From Pseudomonadota bacterium (GTDB lineage: Bacteria; Pseudomonadota; Gammaproteobacteria; Burkholderiales; Burkholderiaceae_C), in NCBI GenBank assembly GCA_021848345.1, contig JAJZUV010000021.1, positions 1-52,293 on the forward strand: a stretch of DNA of 52,293 nucleotides, given 5' to 3'. The position numbers and the translations under genes are program-made. Of the stretch, positions 34,963 through 43,897 are shown piece after piece. How positions within the stretch are numbered: the first letter of the stretch is position 1; each line of letters starts with the position of its first letter. A model generated the notes under the pieces. That model made no database searches. It was given only the letters and a program-made list of their open reading frames with translations, and was not told where the DNA came from.

Positions 34963-35874
34963 TCACCTGCAGCTTGGCGACAGCCGCGTCGGCACGATCC
35001 GCCAGCCGAAATTCACCCCCGCGGCGGCAAGCAGGATCAACGCCCCGCCCACCCATTGGATCCAGGCGAAGGTCTGCGCGAAGGCCAAGCGGTCGCACAC
35101 GATCGCAACCACCGGGTAGATGAAGGACAGCGCCGCCGTCATCGAGGTCGGCAGTTTCTGAATCGCGCCGTACAGCAGGATGTAGACGAGTCCGGTATGC
35201 ACGACACCGATCGTGCCGAGACAGGCCCACGGCATCAGCGCGGTCGGCAACTGGCGATAGTTGACGAAGGGGGCGACCAGGAACACGCCGAGCGCGACCT
35301 GGATCAGCGCGATCAATTGGGGAGGGGTGCCCTTCAATCGCTTGGTGATGATCGATGACACCGCGTAGCACAAGGCCGCGCCCAATGCGTAGCCGATCCC
35401 CTCCAGGTACTGCCCGGGCACCGCGAGCACGCCGGGCGAGGCCCTCATGACGAGCAGGAGCCCCATGAACGCCATGCCGAGCCACACCGCGGTCGACGCC
35501 GCGATTCGCTCGCGAAACACCACCGCGCCCAGCCCGACGAGCATGAAGGGCTGTGTGTTGTAGGCGATGGTGGCCATCGAGATCGAAGCGCGCGAGTAGG
35601 CGGCGAAGAGCAACACCCAGTTCGCGACGATCGCCACACCGCCCGCCGCGGCGAGGCCGAAGGTGCGCCAGGTCAACAGATCCCTTCGGATCAAGCCGAG
35701 CGACATGCATATCGCGGCGAGCGTCGGCGCGCCGAGCGCGCAACGCACGAGCACGACGTTCTGCGGCGGTTGACCCGACGCGACGACCAGCCACCCGATC
35801 GTGCCCGATATCAGCATCGCGGCGACCATCTCGACCGCGCCACGCCGAACTTCCGCACCTGCCTGTTGCGCCAT
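34963..35874 (-). CDS. EamA/DMT family transporter
   Basis: A 303-residue membrane protein with ten hydrophobic helices in two repeated EamA halves (about 1-145 and 155-290). Typical parts are LVRCALGAPTLA near the first half and LSFIYPVVAIVCDRLAF in the second half. It is likely an exporter of amino acids or related metabolites. It is divergent from an Lrp/AsnC regulator, a common pairing for amino-acid exporters. It converges on the LysR gene with a 52-base gap. Confidence 0.88.
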   Translation of the reverse strand: MAQQAGAEVRRGAVEMVAAMLISGTIGWLVVASGQPPQNVVLVRCALGAPTLAAICMSLGLIRRDLLTWRTFGLAAAGGVAIVANWVLLFAAYSRASISMATIAYNTQPFMLVGLGAVVFRERIAASTAVWLGMAFMGLLLVMRASPGVLAVPGQYLEGIGYALGAALCYAVSSIITKRLKGTPPQLIALIQVALGVFLVAPFVNYRQLPTALMPWACLGTIGVVHTGLVYILLYGAIQKLPTSMTAALSFIYPVVAIVCDRLAFAQTFAWIQWVGGALILLAAAGVNFGWRIVPTRLSPSCR

Positions 35875-35999
35875 GCATGCACCTGTCCTGGATCCTCGGG
35901 TGCGCGGCCACGTCCGCGCGGCGGACCTGCGCCTCGACCCGCGCCCGTCCTCGATATTCGATGCGATCAGTCTACCGAGTTGAAAACCATCAGGACATG

Positions 36000-36012
36000 G
36001 CCTAAATTAGGC
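36000..36012. promoter_or_regulatory. 13-bp palindrome GCCTAAATTAGGC, candidate Lrp operator
   Basis: GCCTAA and TTAGGC flank a single A. It lies 35 bases before the Lrp start within an AT-rich island between the divergent Lrp and EamA genes. The AT core matches the general preference of Lrp/AsnC proteins. Confidence 0.55.
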
Positions 36013-36047
36013 AAAGGCTTTCCATTTCCGTTGAAACAAAGGCCATC

Positions 36048-36608
36048 ATGCCAACTCGCCTTGCTCAAGGACCGCTCGCCGGGCGTCTGGACGCCACCGA
36101 CCATGCGCTGATGCGTCTGCTTGAACAGGACGCCCGCACACCGATCGCGGACCTGGCCAGGGAAATCGGCCTGTCGGCCCCCAGCACATCCGAGCGGCTG
36201 CGACGCCTCGAGGCACGAGGTGTGATCGAGCGATTCACCGTACAAGTCGATCCCCGCGCCCTCGGCTACACATTGCAGGCGATCGTGCGGGTGAAGCCGC
36301 TGCCGGGACAACTGCATCTCGTTGAAGATGAAATCCGCCGCATTCCCGAAGTCGTCGAATGCGACAAGGTCACCGGGGACGACTGCTTCATCTGCCGGCT
36401 GTTCCTGCGCTCGATCGAGGATCTCGACCAGATCCTGATGAAGGTGGGCGAACGCGCCGAGACGAGTACCGCGATCGTCAAGGCGACGCCCGTCGAACGG
36501 CGCTTGCCGCCGCTCGGCCCCACCGCACCGGGCAAGAAGGCGGAGCCGGCGAGGCGTCAGCGCCCCGTCAAGCGCGGGGAACGTCGAGGAGTCGCTCAGC
36601 GCTCGTAG
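36048..36608 (+). CDS. Lrp/AsnC family transcriptional regulator
   Basis: A 186-residue regulator. The N-terminal HTH is DHALMRLLEQDARTPIADLAREIGLS read across two helices, then STSERLRRLEARGVI. The C-terminal RAM domain contains VVECDKVTGDDCFICRL, the usual effector-site strand. The last 30 residues are a basic tail (PGKKAEPARRQRPVKRGERR) beyond the normal end, possibly extra DNA contact. It is divergent from the EamA transporter, its likely target. Its stop overlaps the MBL gene end by 13 bases. Confidence 0.92.
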   Translation: MPTRLAQGPLAGRLDATDHALMRLLEQDARTPIADLAREIGLSAPSTSERLRRLEARGVIERFTVQVDPRALGYTLQAIVRVKPLPGQLHLVEDEIRRIPEVVECDKVTGDDCFICRLFLRSIEDLDQILMKVGERAETSTAIVKATPVERRLPPLGPTAPGKKAEPARRQRPVKRGERRGVAQRS

Positions 36609-37441
36609 CAGAGTTCATAGGCCCTGGCGCCACGCACGATGCGCGCGAATCCGGCCTCGCCGAGGTGCATGCCGGCAACCAGCAGATTCTCCGCGCTGAC
36701 CCGATCCAGAAGCGAGGATCGCGTGGACGCCGCGACGAGCCCCTCTTGATCGAAGGCGATCGATACGTCCGGGCGGGCGATCTGAATGTGCGGGAAGTGG
36801 ACGGTATCCCCCCACACGAGCAGACCTCGATCGCCCGATTCGATCCGGTAACCGCAGTGGCCTACCGTATGTCCGGGCAGCGGCTGCGCGCTGATTCCGC
36901 GGAGCACTTGGGCGCCGCGAAACCTGCGGGTCTGCCTGCGGTATCGATCGAACACATCGCGTGCCAGGGCAAAATGACTCCGCGCGTCCTCGCTCGCTCG
37001 ACTCAGGTTTGCGTCATCCTGCCAAAAGTCGAATTCCTGTTCGTGCACGACCAGTTCCGCGCCCGGGAAGGCCATGTTTCCGGAGGCGTCGAGCAGCCCG
37101 CCGACGTGATCGGGATGCGCGTGGGTGAGAAGAATGGTGTCGATCTCGGAGGCAGGCACGCCGGCCAGTGCGAGGTTCGCCATCAAGGTTCCAGCCCTCG
37201 GTTTGAAGAAGCCACCTGCGCCGGCGTCCACCAGGACCGTCCGACCCCGTCCCTGAATCAGGTAGCAGTTGATGTGGATCGCCGTCGGATCGAGCACGCC
37301 CGCGTGCGCCTGCAAACCGAGGGCCTCGTCGGCTTCGATGTTGGACAGAAGTTCCAGCCCGGCCTGAAGGTAACCGTCGCTGATGGCCGTAACCCGGAAT
37401 TCGCCAAGGTCCCTGCCTGGTAAAGCCCTCTCTTGGATCAT
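36596..37441 (-). CDS. Metallo-beta-lactamase fold hydrolase
   Basis: A 281-residue MBL-fold protein. The main metal motif is LTHAHPDHVGG (HxHxDH), with further ligands in LPGHTVGHCGY and the WGDTVHFPH block; GADGRTVLVDAG-type strand appears as RTVLVDAGAGG. This resembles the lactonase/esterase-like members. AAGGGA stands before the ATG at 37441. It follows the oxidoreductase gene by 65 bases, probably as one operon. The natural substrate, possibly a lactone or thioester, is not known. Confidence 0.88.
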   Translation of the reverse strand: MIQERALPGRDLGEFRVTAISDGYLQAGLELLSNIEADEALGLQAHAGVLDPTAIHINCYLIQGRGRTVLVDAGAGGFFKPRAGTLMANLALAGVPASEIDTILLTHAHPDHVGGLLDASGNMAFPGAELVVHEQEFDFWQDDANLSRASEDARSHFALARDVFDRYRRQTRRFRGAQVLRGISAQPLPGHTVGHCGYRIESGDRGLLVWGDTVHFPHIQIARPDVSIAFDQEGLVAASTRSSLLDRVSAENLLVAGMHLGEAGFARIVRGARAYELCYER

Positions 37442-37506
37442 TTCAATTCCCTTGTCGCGCTCGGTGATGGCGAGGTTCCGGAGGACGGTCTCGCCGCGGG
37501 ATCGCC

Positions 37507-38526
37507 TCAGTCGCGCACCTGGATCACGACCTTGCCGAAGTGCTGCGCCGAACGCAGGTGGGCAAAGGCCTGGGGAGCCTGATCGAAGGAGAAGACCCGA
37601 TCGATCACCGGGCGCAGGGCACTCTTTGCGACGAACTGATTCAGGCGCTCGAACATGCCGCGGCTGCCGACGAAGATTCCGGAGATGCGCTTGGCGCCCC
37701 CGATGATGTGCAAGGGCTGGATGTCGCTGGCACCAAAGCCGCTGACACCGCCGATCACGGCGACGCGCCCGCCCATCCGGGCGGAGGCGATGGAGCGCTG
37801 CAACGTGCCTTGGCCTCCGACTTCGACCACCAGGTCGACACCCCGGCCTTGGGTCAGGCGCTCGACCTCGAGCTCCCAGTCGGGGGTCTGCCGGTAATGG
37901 ATCGTGGCATCGGCGCCGAGCGAGCGCGCACGCTCCAGCTTGGCGTCGCTCGACGAAGTGATGATGGTTCGAAGTCCGGCGGCCTTGGCCAGTTGCAGTG
38001 CGGCGATCGACACGCCCCCCGTCCCCAGCAGCAGCACGGTGCTGCCCGGCTGCAGGCGCCCCTCCTCGAACAGGGCATTCCAGGCCGTGACGGCCGCGCA
38101 GGGCAGGGTCGATGCTTCGAGGTAGTCGAGGTGCGATGGCACCGCGACCACACTGTCTTCATGGCGAACGAGGACTTCGGCCAACACTCCATCGCTCGCC
38201 GCCCCTGGGGCATCGGCCGTCGTGGCCGGTGTCGGTTCGCCATCCTGCCACGACGGGAAGAACGATCCGGCCACGCGGTCTCCGACGCGAAATCGCGTCA
38301 CCTGCGCGCCGACCTCGACGACCTCTCCTGCCGCGTCGGAGCACGGAACGATGGGCGTGCCCGACGAGACGAGGTAGTCACCGCGCGCGACCATCAGATC
38401 GCGATAGTTCAGGGACACGGCATGGACCCGAATGCGCAACTCGCGCGGCCCCAGAGCTGCGGGGGCGAGCTCGACGCGGGCGAGGCTGTCGATGTCGGAT
38501 CCGGGACGGATTTGATAGGCATGCAT
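37507..38526 (-). CDS. NAD(P)-dependent alcohol dehydrogenase / quinone oxidoreductase (MDR family)
   Basis: A 339-residue medium-chain dehydrogenase. N-terminal catalytic part has SLNYRDLMVARGDY and PCSDAAGEVVEVG; the Rossmann motif is LLLGTGGVSIAALQLA. The structural-zinc cysteine cluster is missing, as in the quinone-oxidoreductase-like branch. It reduces or oxidises a carbonyl compound with NAD(P)H. It is divergent from a LysR gene with a dyad centred in the gap, and is probably cotranscribed with the MBL hydrolase. Confidence 0.88.
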   Translation of the reverse strand: MHAYQIRPGSDIDSLARVELAPAALGPRELRIRVHAVSLNYRDLMVARGDYLVSSGTPIVPCSDAAGEVVEVGAQVTRFRVGDRVAGSFFPSWQDGEPTPATTADAPGAASDGVLAEVLVRHEDSVVAVPSHLDYLEASTLPCAAVTAWNALFEEGRLQPGSTVLLLGTGGVSIAALQLAKAAGLRTIITSSSDAKLERARSLGADATIHYRQTPDWELEVERLTQGRGVDLVVEVGGQGTLQRSIASARMGGRVAVIGGVSGFGASDIQPLHIIGGAKRISGIFVGSRGMFERLNQFVAKSALRPVIDRVFSFDQAPQAFAHLRSAQHFGKVVIQVRD

Positions 38527-38579
38527 GAAGGATCTCTCCGGTGAAGTGACGCAAGTACGCGACCACCGAAACTCTATTG

Positions 38580-38596
38580 ACGATCCGCCCGATCGT
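38580..38596. promoter_or_regulatory. Dyad ACGATC-N5-GATCGT in divergent promoter
   Basis: Perfect 6-base arms separated by CGCCC. It sits exactly in the middle of the gap, 54 bases from each of the divergent starts (38526 and 38651). This is a natural place for the LysR regulator of the oxidoreductase gene to bind. Confidence 0.55.
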
Positions 38597-38650
38597 GTGG
38601 TGACAGAAATGCCTATCATTGCGTCCATCCATTCGCCAATCCTGCGACCT

Positions 38651-39556
38651 ATGGGCAATCGTCTGGTCGGCATCGACGTATTCGTGGAGGTGGTCGACTC
38701 CGGGAGCTTCTCCCGGGCGGCTCAGCGCCTGGGGCTGACACGTTCGGCCGTGGCCAAGTCCGTCGCACGCCTGGAACAGCGCCTCGACACGCGCCTGTTC
38801 CAGCGCACCACGCGCTCGCAGACGCTGACCGAGGATGGCCTGGCGTTCCACGAACGCTGTGTTCGCGCGCTGGGGGAACTGACGGCCGCCGAAGCTTCGC
38901 TACGTACGGGCAAGCACGAGCCCAGCGGTGCCCTGCGCGTCGCGGCGCCGGTGTTGTTCGGGCGGCATTGCGTCGCTCCACTGCTGGTCGATCTCGTCGG
39001 ACGCCACTCGCGCCTGACCCTGGACATGACATTCGGCGACCTGGTGGTCGATCTGGTGGCCGAAGGTATCGACCTGGCGGTGCGCATCGGCGAACTGCCC
39101 GACAGCAGCAGTCTGGCCTCGCGCCAGCTGGGGGTTCAGCGCATGGCCATATGGGCGGCACCCAGCTATCTCGCGCGCCACGGGCGCCCCACCGACCTGG
39201 CCGCCCTTGCCGACCATGTGGGCATTTTGTATGGAAGAGCCGACCGCGACTTTCCGTGGCGCGTGCGGGATGAGGACGGACGGGTGCGTGACGTCCGGGT
39301 CGGCAGCAGGTTGCGTCTCGACGATCTGGAGGCCATCGTCGAGGCGGCCCGCTCAGGCGCCGGGCTGGCGTGGCTGCCCTGCTGGCTGGTGGCCCGCCTG
39401 ACGCGCGACAAGGAACTCGAGCTGGTCCTGGGCGGGGACCAGGTGCTTGGCACACCCGTTCATGCGGTCTGGGCGCACACCCGCTACCTTCCGGCGAAAA
39501 CCCGCGCGGCGATCGACGCCCTGGCCGCGGGTGTGCCGGCGCTCATGCAGGGCTGA
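38651..39556 (+). CDS. LysR family transcriptional regulator
   Basis: A 301-residue regulator. The HTH reads DVFVEVVDSGSFSRAAQRLG then LTRSAVAKSVARLEQRL. The effector domain begins GALRVAAPVLFGRHC and contains VAEGIDLAVRIG, as in the CrgA/YhjC-like group. The ATG at 38651 was chosen since the longer frame to 38525 adds 42 residues without LysR likeness and would overlap the divergent gene. It likely controls the MDR-MBL pair. Confidence 0.91.
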   Translation: MGNRLVGIDVFVEVVDSGSFSRAAQRLGLTRSAVAKSVARLEQRLDTRLFQRTTRSQTLTEDGLAFHERCVRALGELTAAEASLRTGKHEPSGALRVAAPVLFGRHCVAPLLVDLVGRHSRLTLDMTFGDLVVDLVAEGIDLAVRIGELPDSSSLASRQLGVQRMAIWAAPSYLARHGRPTDLAALADHVGILYGRADRDFPWRVRDEDGRVRDVRVGSRLRLDDLEAIVEAARSGAGLAWLPCWLVARLTRDKELELVLGGDQVLGTPVHAVWAHTRYLPAKTRAAIDALAAGVPALMQG

Positions 39557-39618
39557 GCCTCCGCGTCCGCAACGAAGCGCGTGACCACGGCGACACGGGC
39601 CATCGGCCCGCGCAACCG

Positions 39619-40461
39619 TCAACGGGCCTGCGGCGACATCCCTGGCTGAACCAGTGTTGCGGCGAGGAAGCGCAGGATTTCGTCCCGAGCCGCCGTCGTC
39701 GGCTGCCCGACCTCGTCGATCAAGTGCACGGTCACCACGCTGTGGGGGCAGTCGACGTAGCGAGCGAAGAAGGGGGGAACCTCGCCGTTGGCGGCACCGT
39801 CCGGGATCTCCCTGGCGACGAAGCGATCCCCGAGCGCCCGGGCATAGGCCTCGAATCGAGCCGATGTGCAGAAGCGGTCCCCCTCGAAACGATAAGCCAG
39901 CACGATTCGATCCTCCCGCTCGAGGCGCTCGCGCACGGTCTGGAGTTCCCCTGCGTCGCTCTCCAGGCGCGCCGGCGAATTCAGGGGCAACGATGGTTGG
40001 CATAGAACCGGCGCCACCACGGCGGGCTCGAGCATCATCGACAGGGCGAAATTTCCCGTGAAGCACATGCCGATCGCCCCCACGCCGGGGCCTGCGCACT
40101 CCGCGTGCGCCAGGCGCGCAAGCGCGCGCAGCCAGCGCGTCACCGGGCTGGCTCCCTGGCCTGCAAGGACGCGGAACTCCCGGCTGATGCACGCGCGCTG
40201 GAAGACTTCCGCGCCCTCCCGCGCCCCGGCCACCGCACCGTCCCGCCCGAACAGCGAAGGCAGGTAGACGGTGAACCCCGCGTCGCGAATCCACCTGGCG
40301 AAGCGCGCGACATGCGGGCTGATGCCGGGCATCTCCGGCATCACGATGACCGCGGGCCCGGATCCGGCCACGTACACCGCCCTGGCCTCGGATTCAAGTT
40401 CGACATAGCGACGCGCGAAGTCGTCCAGTGGGTCGTCCACTGCCATTTCCTGGATGGTCAT
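39619..40461 (-). CDS. Dienelactone hydrolase family protein
   Basis: A 280-residue alpha/beta hydrolase. The family nucleophile motif is GAIGMCFTGNFAL with Cys in place of Ser, as in dienelactone hydrolase. The acid is in FEGDRFC and the His in DCPHSVVTVHL. PAVIVMPEMPGISPHVARFA matches the first strand and oxyanion-hole region. It hydrolyses lactones or esters, perhaps of an aromatic degradation route. It is divergent from a GlxA-type AraC regulator with a dyad in the gap. Confidence 0.88.
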   Translation of the reverse strand: MTIQEMAVDDPLDDFARRYVELESEARAVYVAGSGPAVIVMPEMPGISPHVARFARWIRDAGFTVYLPSLFGRDGAVAGAREGAEVFQRACISREFRVLAGQGASPVTRWLRALARLAHAECAGPGVGAIGMCFTGNFALSMMLEPAVVAPVLCQPSLPLNSPARLESDAGELQTVRERLEREDRIVLAYRFEGDRFCTSARFEAYARALGDRFVAREIPDGAANGEVPPFFARYVDCPHSVVTVHLIDEVGQPTTAARDEILRFLAATLVQPGMSPQAR

Positions 40462-40548
40462 GCTTTGAGTCTCCCGGCATCGAGCCCTGCCGTTGCGATC
40501 GTGAACACTCGACATGGCTTGCATTGAAGCCCCTGGCGCCTCAGAATG

Positions 40549-40570
40549 AAAGTGTCGCCTTGCACACTTT
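40549..40570. promoter_or_regulatory. Dyad AAAGTGT-N8-ACACTTT
   Basis: Perfect 7-base arms with an 8-base centre, 17-38 bases upstream of the AraC-type gene start (40588) and about 90 bases from the hydrolase start (40461). A site for the AraC regulator or another dimeric factor is likely. If the alternative start at 40546 were used the dyad would be inside the gene, another reason to prefer 40588. Confidence 0.5.
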
Positions 40571-40587
40571 TCGGGCCATTTTCGCCA

Positions 40588-41568
40588 ATGCACGACTTCA
40601 CCGTACTGCTGCTGGACGGCGCTTACGCAAGCAGCGTTTGCGCAACCCTGGACATCCTGGCGGCTGCCCATCGCCTGGCCCCGCGCCTGGGCGCCGTCCC
40701 CCCGAAATGGCAGACCCTGTGCTTCGTCGACCGGCCGGTCGTGCTGCAAGGGGGGCTTTCGATCGCGGCTCGAACATGCGCCGGGCGCTCTCGCTCGGAC
40801 CGTTCCGTATGGATCGTTCCGGGCCTGGGAGTCAGCACGGCCGATGATCTGCAACATCGCCTCGCGGCGCCGGATGCTCGCTCGGCCGCGGCAGCGCTCC
40901 AGCGGCACGTCGCACTGGGAGGCGGGGTGGCGGCGTCCTGCTCCTCCGTATTCCTGCTCCACCAGGCGGGTCTCCTGGACGGGCGTCGTGTGACCACATC
41001 CTGGTGGCTGGCGCCCGCCCTGCGTCGCCTGGCGCCGCTGGCGCGCATCGATGCCGACCGCATGGTCTGCGCCGACGGCCCCGTGGTGACGGCCGGCGCC
41101 GCATTCGCGCAGACCGACCTCATGCTTCACCTGCTGCGCACCCACAGCGGCCACGATCTCGCGAATGTGGTGTCCCGTTTCCTGCTCATCCATGGCAGGG
41201 CGGCACAGGCGCCATTCGTCATTCCCGAGGTGCTGGCGGGCGGCGATGAGCTGGTCGCCCGCATCGCCGCGGAAATCGAGCGATCGCTGCCGACGCCACC
41301 CAGCGTGGCTGAATTGGCGAGTCGCTTGCATCTATCCGAACGCACGCTCGCGCGGCAGGTCACGCGGGCCACGGGGAAGACGACTCTGGCGCTCATTCAG
41401 AGCGTTCGCCTGCGCCGCGCGCGCGCCCTGCTGGCAGGCAGCCGCATGAGCATCGACCGCGTTGCCGCCGAGGTGGGCTATCAAGACGCCACGGCCCTGC
41501 GCCGCATGATGCGCCGGGCGCTGGGCATGAACCCCAGCGAGCTGCGCGCCGTCCAGGCAAGAGCTTGA
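40588..41568 (+). CDS. GlxA-type AraC regulator (DJ-1/PfpI domain plus AraC HTH)
   Basis: A 326-residue protein. Residues 1-190 form a DJ-1/PfpI-like domain with the nucleophile-elbow-like VAASCSSVFLLHQAGLL. The C-terminal 100 residues are an AraC domain with two HTHs: SVAELASRLHLSERTLARQV and MSIDRVAAEVGYQDATAL, ending FRRxxGxxPxxxR-like as MMRRALGMNPSELR. It is divergent from the dienelactone-hydrolase-like gene and probably activates it. It ends 20 bases before the convergent LysR gene. Confidence 0.91.
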   Translation: MHDFTVLLLDGAYASSVCATLDILAAAHRLAPRLGAVPPKWQTLCFVDRPVVLQGGLSIAARTCAGRSRSDRSVWIVPGLGVSTADDLQHRLAAPDARSAAAALQRHVALGGGVAASCSSVFLLHQAGLLDGRRVTTSWWLAPALRRLAPLARIDADRMVCADGPVVTAGAAFAQTDLMLHLLRTHSGHDLANVVSRFLLIHGRAAQAPFVIPEVLAGGDELVARIAAEIERSLPTPPSVAELASRLHLSERTLARQVTRATGKTTLALIQSVRLRRARALLAGSRMSIDRVAAEVGYQDATALRRMMRRALGMNPSELRAVQARA

Positions 41569-41588
41569 CGGCGCGCCTCCTGCGGCAG

Positions 41589-42491
41589 CTAGAAGGTCAT
41601 GCCCCGGAGTCGCTCGGCGAGGAAATCCACGAACAGGCGCGTGCGCTTGGGAAGGCTTCGAGTTGGCTGCCACAGCGCCTGCAGCGGCTGCGGAGGCGGC
41701 TCGAAATCCTCGAGGATCAACTCCACCTCGCGCCGCTCGAGTTGGTCCCGGATCTGCCACAGCGAAGCCCTTCCGATGCCCAGGCCCTGGGTCACGGCCT
41801 CGTTGGTCGCGAGCTGGCTGTTGGTCTCGATGCGGGCCCGCACCGCCACCGCGCAGGTCGCGCCCTCCGCCTGGCCGTAGTGCCAGAGATTCGGATCCAC
41901 CACGTTCGTGCGCACGACACATGCGTGACGCGTCAGATCTTCGGGCCGGGTCGGGCGCCCATGCGCGCGAAGGTAGCTCGTCGAGGCAAAGGTCACGCGT
42001 CGGACCGTTCCCAACGGCCGGGCGACAAGACGCACGTCCGGCGTATCGCCGATGCGCACCGTGACATCGGCACCGCTATCCGCCGGATCCACGAACTCAT
42101 CGCTCAACTGGAGCACGGCCGTCAGCTTCGGATGGCGCTCCAGAAATGCCGCCAGCACAGGGGTGACGATATGCGGGCCGAACAAGGTCGGAGCACTGAT
42201 CGCGAGTCTTCCCACCACGGCTCTGGCGTGGTCACTCAGCTCCGCATGGGCCATCGACAGATCGCACAGGGCCTGCTTCACGCGCTCGTAGAACTGCCCT
42301 CCCGCCGGCGTCGGGCTCAGGCGACGCGTGGTCCGCGCAATCAAGTGCGTCCCGGTCTGTGCCTCCAGGGACTGCAAGGACCGACTGACGGCCTGGACGG
42401 AGCGATCCAGGCGCTCCGCCGCCGCGGTGAGACTGCCGGCCTCGACGATGGCGACCAGCGCCTCAAGATCGGCGATCGACCTACTTTCCAT
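41589..42491 (-). CDS. LysR family transcriptional regulator
   Basis: A 300-residue regulator. The HTH reads LVAIVEAGSLTAAAERLDRSV and VSRSLQSLEAQTGTHL. The effector domain has GRLAISAPTLFGPHIVTPVL and ADVTVRIG. It is divergent from the MFS gene at 42582, and the gap holds a TGAAA-N7-TTTCA dyad. It likely controls the MFS-GFA-MAPEG genes. Confidence 0.92.
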   Translation of the reverse strand: MESRSIADLEALVAIVEAGSLTAAAERLDRSVQAVSRSLQSLEAQTGTHLIARTTRRLSPTPAGGQFYERVKQALCDLSMAHAELSDHARAVVGRLAISAPTLFGPHIVTPVLAAFLERHPKLTAVLQLSDEFVDPADSGADVTVRIGDTPDVRLVARPLGTVRRVTFASTSYLRAHGRPTRPEDLTRHACVVRTNVVDPNLWHYGQAEGATCAVAVRARIETNSQLATNEAVTQGLGIGRASLWQIRDQLERREVELILEDFEPPPQPLQALWQPTRSLPKRTRLFVDFLAERLRGMTF

Positions 42492-42513
42492 CTTTTCGGG
42501 AAAATGATTCTCG

Positions 42514-42530
42514 TGAAATGGTGATTTTCA
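42514..42530. promoter_or_regulatory. LysR-type dyad TGAAA-N7-TTTCA
   Basis: A 17-base dyad in an AT-rich gap between the divergent LysR (start 42491) and MFS (start 42582) genes. A second pair, GAAAAT at 42500 and ATTTTC at 42524, overlaps it. Size and position fit a LysR recognition site. Confidence 0.5.
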
Positions 42531-42581
42531 TTCAAGTCATCATGAATAGCATGGCGAAAAGCAACTCGCACCCTTCCGCAC

Positions 42582-43841
42582 ATGTCTTCCGACCATTCTG
42601 CCACCGGGAAACCGCAACCCGGCATGACCACGCCGACATGGCGCTACGCGCTGACCGTCGGCGTCGCGGTTCTCGGGCTCTTCGCATCGCAAGGTCTCCT
42701 GCCCTACCTGGATGCCTCGCTCCACCTGGGAACCTGGGGCAACCTGGTGACCACCCTGACCCTCGCCGGATACGCGACGGGCCTGCTGTTCCTGGTTCCC
42801 CTGATCGACCTTCTCCCCTGCAGACCGCTGATCGTCGGGACGCTGGCCGCACAGGCGCTGGCAGCCGCAGCGGCGGCGATGTCGCATTCGGCACCCATGT
42901 TCCTGGTCGCCTCGTTCGCGATCGGCTGGACGTCCAGCGCGATTCAGATGATCGTTCCGGTCGTGGCCTCGATGGTGCCGGAGGCCCGCCGAGGGCGCGT
43001 GGTCGGCGACGTGATGAGCGGCCTGATGGCCGGAATTCTCCTCTCGCGTCCGCTGGCCAGCGAGCTCGCCGGATCCTTCGGATGGCGCTGCTACTACACG
43101 CTGGATGCGCTTGCGCTCCTCGCCACGGCCGGATGGTTGTGGGTCAACCTGGCCGACAAGACGTCGCCGGCACGCGCAAAGGCCAGCCTGGGTACCTATA
43201 GAAGATTGATCGGCTCACTTGTTCAGCTCGTGCTCGGCGAGCCGGTATTGCGCCGGCGCGCCCTGTACCAGGGACTCCTGATGGCCGCGTTCAATGCCTT
43301 CTGGACCAGCGTGGCCCTCGTGCTGACGCGCGCGCCATTCGCCCTGGGACATACGGCCCTGGCGCTGTTCATGCTCAGCGGAGCAGGGGGCACCCTCGTG
43401 GCTCCCCTCGCCGGGCGACTGGGCGATCGCGGCCACGAGCGCGCCGCCACCACCACATTCCACGCGCTCGTGATCGTGGCGCTGGGCCTCGCCGCGGTCG
43501 CCGGCAGCGGGCTGCTCGGGCGCGGACTGGGCATTGGCTTGATGGCCGCCTCGGCGATTCTTCTCGATGTCGGGGTCGTCGGCGACCAGACCCTCGGACG
43601 TCGCGCGGTCAACCTGCTTGGCCCACAGACCCGTGGGCGGGTCAATGGGCTCTACACAGGGCTGTTCTTCATCGGAAGCACGGTAGGCGCCTTCGCGGCC
43701 GGACCTGCTTGGTTCCACGGCGGATGGACATGGGTCTGCGGCACCGGCGCCATCTTCGCAGCCCTGGCCCTCGCGTCGCACCTGCTGCTGTCCTTCGGCG
43801 CCATGCCGGGGACGGCCGCCATGGCCGATCACGCCCCCTAG
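42582..43841 (+). CDS. MFS transporter
   Basis: A 419-residue protein with twelve hydrophobic segments. It has the major-facilitator layout with a central loop near residue 210 and SGLMAGILLSRPLASELAG in the first half; this RPxA region is common in YgaY/CynX-like drug and metabolite exporters. First gene of a possible operon: its stop TAG overlaps a GTG of the next frame, and GFA and MAPEG genes follow. Substrate not known. Confidence 0.9.
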   Translation: MSSDHSATGKPQPGMTTPTWRYALTVGVAVLGLFASQGLLPYLDASLHLGTWGNLVTTLTLAGYATGLLFLVPLIDLLPCRPLIVGTLAAQALAAAAAAMSHSAPMFLVASFAIGWTSSAIQMIVPVVASMVPEARRGRVVGDVMSGLMAGILLSRPLASELAGSFGWRCYYTLDALALLATAGWLWVNLADKTSPARAKASLGTYRRLIGSLVQLVLGEPVLRRRALYQGLLMAAFNAFWTSVALVLTRAPFALGHTALALFMLSGAGGTLVAPLAGRLGDRGHERAATTTFHALVIVALGLAAVAGSGLLGRGLGIGLMAASAILLDVGVVGDQTLGRRAVNLLGPQTRGRVNGLYTGLFFIGSTVGAFAAGPAWFHGGWTWVCGTGAIFAALALASHLLLSFGAMPGTAAMADHAP

Positions 43842-43897
43842 TGTCTACAGCCATTGAAACAGCGGAGCGGATCCCGCTCGCCAACCAGGAGCCCAAG

